Of a DNA stretch of 57,366 nucleotides, positions 52,201-57,366 are shown one piece after another. The stretch spans positions 1 to 57,366 of the forward strand of contig CACWOS010000013.1 of assembly GCA_902762565.1 (NCBI GenBank), read 5' to 3'. This DNA is from an uncultured Prevotellaceae bacterium (GTDB lineage: Bacteria > Bacteroidota > Bacteroidia > Bacteroidales > Bacteroidaceae). A model generated the notes under the pieces. The model was not told the origin of the DNA. It worked only from the letters and a program-made list of their open reading frames with translations, and made no database searches. Position numbers and translations under genes: made by a program. Positions within the stretch are counted from its first letter, which is position 1, and the number at the start of each line of letters is the position of its first letter.

Positions 52201-52745
52201 ATTTGCTTTTGAACAGATTTCTTCTCAGCCTCATTTTCAGCTGTTATATCACGAAATTCTTCTGGTGAGATTATATTGCCAAGCGACTCGCATAGCCCCA
52301 CTATCATAATTGTATAGTGGGATTGGATATTGCTAGTAGCTTCAATTATATGTACTGCTTCATCGCAGGCTCGAACATCATAAAGTGGAATAATAAGAGA
52401 TAATATTAGGCTATTACTGTCACCAGGCTTATTAATAGTAACTGTACTCTGATGCAGGTCAATGAAAAAATGGCGCAAATCAAGATCTCTGTCAGCACTT
52501 GAAAGTACTTTGATTTCCTCTAGTTTTGTTTTATACTTGTCCTGCATGGTTGAGACAAAGTCAAAACTACTACTACCGTCTCTAACAGCCTTTTTAATAT
52601 TAGTCTTCCCCTCCTCAATTAACCATGTTATTGAGGTAAAGTATGAAGAAGCGTCTGCCTCTCCATACTTTAGTATGTACTTACCAAGACGAGCAGTAAA
52701 TAACTTCAAGTCCTGGCCGATAAGTATTGTCGCGGTATGTCTCAT
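49263..52745 (-). CDS. Large membrane-anchored papain-like (C1A) cysteine protease
   Basis: 1160 residues from the ATG at 52745. N-terminal helical region of unknown fold (1-480), then a C1-type protease: VKDQGQIGACTVFAISSIYE (Cys about 539), GYHAMVIVGYSDD (His about 683) and VRNSWGENFGDNGYCYIPYS (Asn about 702). Behind it is a coiled coil, two membrane helices (about 860-905: YMGGSMLFLAILWGVLSSFH; WCYILIGIFGVLTILLMYYW) and another coiled coil. No signal peptide, so the protease probably lies in the cytosol next to the membrane. Substrate candidates are the co-expressed His-Xaa-Ser precursors, which need leader removal, but the sequence does not prove this. 22 nt from the tubulin-like gene. 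Confidence 0.8.
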   Translation of the reverse strand: MRHTATILIGQDLKLFTARLGKYILKYGEADASSYFTSITWLIEEGKTNIKKAVRDGSSSFDFVSTMQDKYKTKLEEIKVLSSADRDLDLRHFFIDLHQSTVTINKPGDSNSLILSLIIPLYDVRACDEAVHIIEATSNIQSHYTIMIVGLCESLGNIISPEEFRDITAENEAEKKSVQKQMLDKFAKLKLEQNTLEQIVVVQNTNSDGYALNLDQDSFVRILGELALICLEKYNTVFTQTGIYDREHLATALGLSVMNLDKYYFENYLLRRAYLHIMEREDVTAQEVDLNKVAIVANACLTKHKNFFSDFYEGFVTPLWRKNTPQETIISQTAEPLNDKFIEVTEDLTSYIHDPNYSLPEKQAILATVLGYDDAFLKGNLFTDQQLTIDNLDEEVANYFIEANNACVKKEESEDPDEEDTIIYGPLGDLCADENGHVTLPIKKLQKLRNEIRQSTNYIREKSKELEKIDIMTKDAEDSEKRLTEKGFVVDGNLYHFDISHEEVKFNETYEAQNVTEKNVSLKDYFTNVKDQGQIGACTVFAISSIYEYILKRYSNEEADLSEAFVYYNVRHIDGRELEDTGSSFQDVIESIGEQGICTEILHPYSSSLSDIPSDEAYLDAENRRITKALNVNIEEKDIKSAIQEGYPVAISLKIFDSFQATSGFVKRPTDSEIESADFGYHAMVIVGYSDDTKFFLVRNSWGENFGDNGYCYIPYSYICDPELNRMACIVKEVSCPGIANITVIGGGLGQKQTVQFNMSDAAIKSYVIRNLVDEERIYLKKKQQEDAKVRMDYEMLMQTLGKQTVRTQILEGKMDVLRDEIEELRKKRDNINRTERGIALRNFDSKSLKTKLYMGGSMLFLAILWGVLSSFHSSFSDWLKNDWCYILIGIFGVLTILLMYYWWWARSQRRKLEIEYEEMSADLSSKMQKLQNQANEQKMKMHVAGMFIDKLLTLKASIDKTYQGMKAYIGNLSTWYYEEKKGLDIMEPLVKDPFIPLLSNNQLNKYFDENKEKITGGMHLYEYFNGFKLDDDAIIAYKRKLKKNVLVHIEALLNEFTVFRHIFETKDYPYLDKEYASAKNLLPVLDTKSVPFCQIKKTAVLRPQARFLFIHTDAGKENAWNATYPQHFNTTPISEKIESVYKIVGLRIQNLTVDEVILD

Positions 52746-52773
52746 AAGCAATATGGCCGCATGAACTTGTTTC

Positions 52774-55524
52774 CTATTCCAAAGTTTCTATAAATTTCAG
52801 TTCTTTCTCCATCAAGTCGGCAATCTGCTCGTTGCCCTTAGACAATAACTCTTCATTGTCCATAAACAATTGAGAATACTTCTCGCGATAGTTTGCCTTC
52901 ACATCAGAGCGCAATTGCTTAATAGCATCCTGACCATGATCTTTATGCCAAGTTACAATGTAATCCTTAAATTGAGGACGTAATGTAAAGATGTCGGCAA
53001 CAAAGAGCTTGAAAGCATCATCACGATAATTTGCCAACTCAACCCAATAGTCAAGCAAAGCTTTACCAGTTTTTTTATTTTTCACATAATATTTTCCATT
53101 ATCGTTCTTGATGAGACCAAATACAAATCCACGCACCCACAACTCGATATCTTTTGCTCCATCATCTTTTACGGGCTCTAGCGAGAAATTCTCCTTCATC
53201 ATTCTGTTAAATAAGTTGAAGTCGAAATGAGAGAAAATGGTACTGTTTATGTACTTCTGTCGGTAGCTCTCAAGAGATCCGATGAAATAAGCTGGCACAA
53301 CGCCAATTTGATTGTAGATAATAATGCGGTCGTTCATTCCCAAACGGGTAAAGTTAATCTTTTCCCCACCAGCAAGGCATTCCAATCTGCCATTATCACT
53401 CAGAATCGTACTACTCATTGGAACACCGACGTATGTAAAATGAGCTACTCTATATCCAACTTCACCACGTGTATTAATGTTCAATAGCGGAGCTGCCTTG
53501 CCAAGAGCCATACGAAGAATTCTGTTCAATTCATCAGGATTTTCTTTATCCATCTTCTTCATCACGTCGTCAATTGTTGTGTTAGCCCATTTCTTAGCGG
53601 TAGGTAATGTGAGAGTGTAACTAAGCAATTCCTTCTCAATTTCCAATGTTGGTTTGATATCTATTTCATAGAACTTCTCCGTGTAAGGCAATTTTGCAAG
53701 GAAGTCAACTATTTGAATCTCGTCGTCATTGATACCGATGGTATTGATTGCTTGCTTGGCAAGGTCAATCTGGAACGATGCAGAATTGTTGCGACTGACA
53801 TTATTTTGAAGGGCAGAAATCCTATTGGTAAAAGCGGTATTAACAGCCTTCAATTTGTTTTCAATATCTCTTATTTTAAGTTTTTCTTCATTGATTGCTT
53901 GCATTAAAGCACTAAAGAAAGTAATAGCTCCGTCTCTACGCTTTAATTCACGAACATTTACAGCTAAGGCCATACCTGCTTCGCAAACGTTTTGGCGCAA
54001 ATCTTCCAATGTACTTTTTTTCTTAAAGAAGCGTCCGCTATAATCCTTCAAATCTGCACTGGCAACTTTAATGCCATTTTCAATACGAGGTCGGGCTTCA
54101 TTCAGCTTGTCTTTCTCGGCATTCATCTCACTGAGGAAGAGTTCAATCTGGCTTTGCAGACTATCAAGAACATCATTGGCAAGTCCTACGCCACACTCCT
54201 GATTAATGCTCTTTACCATCAAATTATGTAGTTCTCTCAAAACACGTCCTTTTAGCTCAAGAACTTTATTCTGAACCTCTTCATCCTTAGGACGAACAGC
54301 TTCAACAAACGCTTTTACCGACGCCTCGGCAGTTTGATCGTCATCAATATCCTCTAATGGGTATTTAGGATTTTTAGGTAGTAAGAAGTCTATTACGTTA
54401 TCATTTTCAGAACCACCATTCTCACGGATATTTACCTCTGGAGAGTCAATCCAATTGTTAACAATCATATTAGCATCCGCACAACTGCTAATCATACGTT
54501 GAATGATACGTTGGGCGTTCTTTAATGCATTTATTTCACACATATCCTGACCACGGAAGAGGATCTCACATGCTCCCATTCCGCTAACCCATGCGCGTTT
54601 GTTGCCTACCATTCCATCACCATTCATAATGCTCTTTTCAACATTATCAGTAACGGAATCAACTGAGCCGGAGAGTTCTCCAGATGAGGTCACGAGAGCG
54701 AGTGAAATCATTTCGGCAAGTTGATCAATATTGCTATATGAGTCACCTCCTTTATTCTTGTTGTCTATGAAGAAGAATGCAGAGAATGGTCTACTCTTAA
54801 TATCTTGTGTACCTGTCACGTAGTCAAATTGCAGTCCTTCTGTGCCATTGAGATGCATAAAATAGTCGAGGTCCATAATGCTTCCGTATGTATTGGGTTT
54901 TACTCGCTCCATTCCATACTGCGACATAGATTCAAACACATCAGGAAGAACGGCATAGCCTGTAACCTTACACTTTCCTAATGCTTGTCGAATGACGTAA
55001 GCCATATTGAGGAATGTACCAGCTCCAGTTCCTCCACTCATTGAGAATACCATATGAACCTCAACATCACCTACAAAATCGGCATCGTACTTAGGATTAG
55101 TTTTGATGTTGGCATCCGTAATTCTGAGAACGACATCTTTAACCTTATTAGCAAGGTTCTCGTAATTACAGGTTAGAGCAAAACGTCCGTTACTGCGAAT
55201 CTGACCAGCACCTTTTGTCATTGAAGTAAGTGCAAAGACATTGTCAGGGTGAACCCATCCAAAATGTTGCTTACTTGTAATATAGGCTGCTTGAGCATCT
55301 TCTACTTGAATTGGTGTCTGCTCATTTGGAGCCAATGAAACGGGACCATACTTACTCGGTAACTCCTTTTTATAAGCATCGCCATCGGTGTCAACTCCGA
55401 GAAAACCGATCATTGGGGGAACCTCACCGTATGTTTCAACGAACATTTTCTTTGTGTGCAGTAAGGCGTTCATGCCTGTACCACCAAGACCTACATAGAG
55501 GCATCTTTTAATTTTATTTGCCAT
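52774..55524 (-). CDS. Tubulin-like GTPase domain protein (Tubulin_2 family)
   Basis: 916 residues. N-terminal nucleotide motif KRCLYVGLGGTGMNALLHTK (10-26) and the tubulin/FtsZ signature SMSGGTGAGTFLNM (about 160-172), with a VDTDGD segment between. The remaining 700 residues are helical and coiled coil (ALKVNTAFTNRISALQNNVS-like stretches) with no membrane segment. Proteins of this group occur with vWA and membrane genes in several bacterial clusters; they could polymerise or act as a GTP-dependent switch. In this run it is second after the vWA protein. It is distinct from the divergent FtsZ at 34556-35848. Confidence 0.8.
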   Translation of the reverse strand: MANKIKRCLYVGLGGTGMNALLHTKKMFVETYGEVPPMIGFLGVDTDGDAYKKELPSKYGPVSLAPNEQTPIQVEDAQAAYITSKQHFGWVHPDNVFALTSMTKGAGQIRSNGRFALTCNYENLANKVKDVVLRITDANIKTNPKYDADFVGDVEVHMVFSMSGGTGAGTFLNMAYVIRQALGKCKVTGYAVLPDVFESMSQYGMERVKPNTYGSIMDLDYFMHLNGTEGLQFDYVTGTQDIKSRPFSAFFFIDNKNKGGDSYSNIDQLAEMISLALVTSSGELSGSVDSVTDNVEKSIMNGDGMVGNKRAWVSGMGACEILFRGQDMCEINALKNAQRIIQRMISSCADANMIVNNWIDSPEVNIRENGGSENDNVIDFLLPKNPKYPLEDIDDDQTAEASVKAFVEAVRPKDEEVQNKVLELKGRVLRELHNLMVKSINQECGVGLANDVLDSLQSQIELFLSEMNAEKDKLNEARPRIENGIKVASADLKDYSGRFFKKKSTLEDLRQNVCEAGMALAVNVRELKRRDGAITFFSALMQAINEEKLKIRDIENKLKAVNTAFTNRISALQNNVSRNNSASFQIDLAKQAINTIGINDDEIQIVDFLAKLPYTEKFYEIDIKPTLEIEKELLSYTLTLPTAKKWANTTIDDVMKKMDKENPDELNRILRMALGKAAPLLNINTRGEVGYRVAHFTYVGVPMSSTILSDNGRLECLAGGEKINFTRLGMNDRIIIYNQIGVVPAYFIGSLESYRQKYINSTIFSHFDFNLFNRMMKENFSLEPVKDDGAKDIELWVRGFVFGLIKNDNGKYYVKNKKTGKALLDYWVELANYRDDAFKLFVADIFTLRPQFKDYIVTWHKDHGQDAIKQLRSDVKANYREKYSQLFMDNEELLSKGNEQIADLMEKELKFIETLE

Positions 55525-55546
55525 AATATTACGTTTTTAGATTTAG

Positions 55547-57298
55547 CTAATTGATGGATATTTTGATTTTCGTATTGTCATTAGTGTTCTCAACCACATA
55601 ATCGTTGGGGGCTTTCAACATAGAAGTGTATGGATCAAACACATAATCCGTTGTTCGCATCACTCTAAGTGTTCTCTTCTTGGCTCCTGCTTCAAAAGAC
55701 AAAGGTGAAGTCCAAATGTCATTTTTCTTATAGAGTATCTCGCCTGTAAAGATTCTGCTAATCGGACTTTGTTCCATTTTCTTGTTTGTAAAAACCACTC
55801 TGCGTTTACCCTTTACATTGACCTTGCTAAAGTACGGATCATTAATCTGGATGGTCTTGACCTTAATTGTTGGATAAACGAAGTGTTTAATTAATAAGAA
55901 CCATAACAATAATGCTGCTATTATTAGGATAGCTATCCATAGCAGAATCGTTTTAAGAGGATTCCAGGTTTCTGTATATTTTGAACGCAATATCAAACTA
56001 TATTGCTCTACAGTTACATCGTTAATCTTGTCAAGTTCATGTTTTGCTGATGCCTTAACTTCTAAGTAGCGAGTGCCTTCTTTTGCCCCTGGATTAAAAA
56101 TAATAGATATTATATTGGGATTATTGTCGCTGCTTTTGACAACAAAAGAATTGTCCACAACACTTTGTCCATTTAAAAGTATCTGAAAATCATTCTCTCC
56201 TTCAGAATCTGATATGGCTAACTTTACACTAGAACCATCCTTTTTTGCTTCATTATTAAATACCGTATTCAAATCCAATTCGAGTGTATCAGGGTCACTA
56301 GTCCCCCAAAATAAAAAACTATCATACCACGTTGCCTTACCCATATCAGTTTCTTCAGATATGGTCTCTAACGAACGCTCCGGTTTATTAGTCATCTGTA
56401 CCTTAATAGTTGGAGTTGGATTAATAATATTGACCTCATCTGATAGCACATCAAAAGTGAAGTTATATGTATCTGGAAGAGCTGCATTAATCTGCGGAAT
56501 AGGCTGTTTAGCGATAATTTGAACAGGAACTCGTCCGTTCTCTATCTTATTCCCTATTATCTTCACATCAAAATATGGGTCTGTGCAGACTGACTTAGCC
56601 GCATATTTGCCTGCAGCCGAGAAACCGATTTTATGGACTCTGTCAAGGTTAAGAGTATTCGCATAGATAATAAGGTCATTGTCAAATGCGCCAAATACTG
56701 GGATTTTCTTAGTAGCATCAACAAGAAACTCGTTAGGGCAAATATTAATAACCTTAACTACGTCTTCATCAACAGCATTTTTAGTTAGTAGAACGTAAAA
56801 TGCATATGTATTAGAATACTTTCCACACCACTCACTTAATTTTCTCGCAACAGCTCCCTGTGGATTAACATTATCCTTCCCATCAGTCAACAATATAATG
56901 TAATTGTCTTTATGTGGATTAATATATTTATCTTTAGCATCCCATGCAGCACAGATATTTGTATTGGTAACATTTTTAACATATTTTTCTAAGTCCGCCT
57001 CTATCTTAGTCCAGTTTAGATTATTGGCTTCGAAACTAAATGCAGGGAGGACATTCTCCTGAAAAGGGACAACATGCAATGTAGTACCAGGGACATGTTT
57101 CTCAAGTTCTTTTTTCAGATAGTTTTTAGTAGGTTCCCATATTTTAGGACTCCCTTTAAAACCAGTCATGGACTTGGTGCAATCGAACAGGTAGATATAG
57201 TTACGCTCACGCTGAGCCTGCACCGATAAAGATGTTATCAGGAAGAGAAGTATTAATAGACTCTTTAACCTTAATTCCGCAACACTATAGTTTAACAT
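55547..57298 (-). CDS. vWA-domain membrane protein, first gene of the His-Xaa-Ser operon
   Basis: 583 residues. Signal peptide (LKSLLILLFLITSLSVQAQ) and a von Willebrand A domain at once (YIYLFDCTKSMTGF; metal site D39-x-T41-x-S43) with ILLTDGKDN for the second metal loop. Beta-rich repeats follow, then a transmembrane helix at about 450-472 (ILLWIAILIIAALLLWFLLI), and a cytosolic beta domain of about 100 residues. So the vWA faces the periplasm and the tail can contact cytosolic partners such as the tubulin-like GTPase. The ATG at 57298 lies inside the conserved leader; its n-region MLNYSVAELR comes from the leader's own ATGTTAAAC block. Confidence 0.75.
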   Translation of the reverse strand: MLNYSVAELRLKSLLILLFLITSLSVQAQRERNYIYLFDCTKSMTGFKGSPKIWEPTKNYLKKELEKHVPGTTLHVVPFQENVLPAFSFEANNLNWTKIEADLEKYVKNVTNTNICAAWDAKDKYINPHKDNYIILLTDGKDNVNPQGAVARKLSEWCGKYSNTYAFYVLLTKNAVDEDVVKVINICPNEFLVDATKKIPVFGAFDNDLIIYANTLNLDRVHKIGFSAAGKYAAKSVCTDPYFDVKIIGNKIENGRVPVQIIAKQPIPQINAALPDTYNFTFDVLSDEVNIINPTPTIKVQMTNKPERSLETISEETDMGKATWYDSFLFWGTSDPDTLELDLNTVFNNEAKKDGSSVKLAISDSEGENDFQILLNGQSVVDNSFVVKSSDNNPNIISIIFNPGAKEGTRYLEVKASAKHELDKINDVTVEQYSLILRSKYTETWNPLKTILLWIAILIIAALLLWFLLIKHFVYPTIKVKTIQINDPYFSKVNVKGKRRVVFTNKKMEQSPISRIFTGEILYKKNDIWTSPLSFEAGAKKRTLRVMRTTDYVFDPYTSMLKAPNDYVVENTNDNTKIKISIN

Positions 57299-57366
57299 TA
57301 TTTATAAGTGCCTGAGCAACAAAAAGTTGCCCAGGATTTTGCCATGTCAGAATTTTCACTTACCTT
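57299..57366 (-). promoter_or_regulatory. Conserved structured 5' leader element, copy B
   Basis: On the minus strand: AAGGTAAGTGAAAATTCTGA, CATGGCAAAATCCTGGGCAA, then a hairpin CCTGGGCAAC-TTTTT-GTTGCTCAGG (57311-57335, one G-U pair) and CACTTATAAATAATGTTAAA. Copy A (937-1067) has the same blocks before the GH106 gene. The promoter is outside the window. Confidence 0.65.

Overview
The window looks like a chromosomal segment of a Prevotella-type member of the Bacteroidales. Promoters repeatedly fit the Bacteroidetes pattern (-33 TTTG, about 20 nt, -7 TAnnTTTG), ribosome-binding sites are A-rich rather than Shine-Dalgarno, and the gene content is typical of the group: GH106, GH9, TonB receptor, BT4734/VirE-N primase-like protein, HU-like protein and His-Xaa-Ser radical SAM genes. 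I see no rRNA, tRNA or CRISPR array.

Layout. 0-0.4 kb: an HU-like gene runs off the left edge. 0.6-15.8 kb is accessory DNA. It holds a GH106 glycosidase behind a structured leader, a large restriction-modification pair behind a 330-nt structured non-coding region, a probable small RNA, a nuclease-like gene divergent from a winged-helix gene across a dense operator array, and a phage/plasmid-like module (KilA-type protein, primase-like protein, lysozyme-like protein). A 42-bp repeat flanks much of this stretch.

15.9-33.8 kb is a run of 13 tightly packed minus-strand genes that looks like one operon. In transcription order it encodes a STAS protein, an anti-sigma-type ATPase, a response regulator-PP2C phosphatase, a coiled-coil/propeller membrane protein, a propeller histidine kinase without its phosphoacceptor histidine, a soluble intact histidine kinase, a TonB-dependent receptor, an SLC13-type permease, a separate (p)ppGpp hydrolase and synthetase, guanine deaminase, a GH9 endoglucanase and a patatin. 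This links partner-switching signalling, stringent alarmones, purine salvage and glycan use.

34-40.5 kb: a divergent second FtsZ overlaps a small partner protein. The partner's C-terminal domain recurs in a membrane protein at 39-40.5 kb and as a 3' gene remnant at 35.9 kb. A VapBC-type toxin-antitoxin pair lies between.

40.6-57.3 kb is the most interesting part: a second run of 14 close-packed minus-strand genes. It starts with a vWA membrane protein and continues with a tubulin-like GTPase, a membrane-anchored papain-like protease, a TerB-like protein and a membrane-anchored NUC1 nuclease. Then comes a full His-Xaa-Ser peptide-modification set (HxsD, three His-Xaa-Ser precursors, HxsB, HxsC), and finally three cell-surface polysaccharide-type genes. 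The first operon gene and the GH106 gene share the same 5' leader hairpin. I infer a membrane-associated machine that makes or deploys exported, radical-SAM-modified His-Xaa-Ser peptides; its biological role is not evident from sequence.
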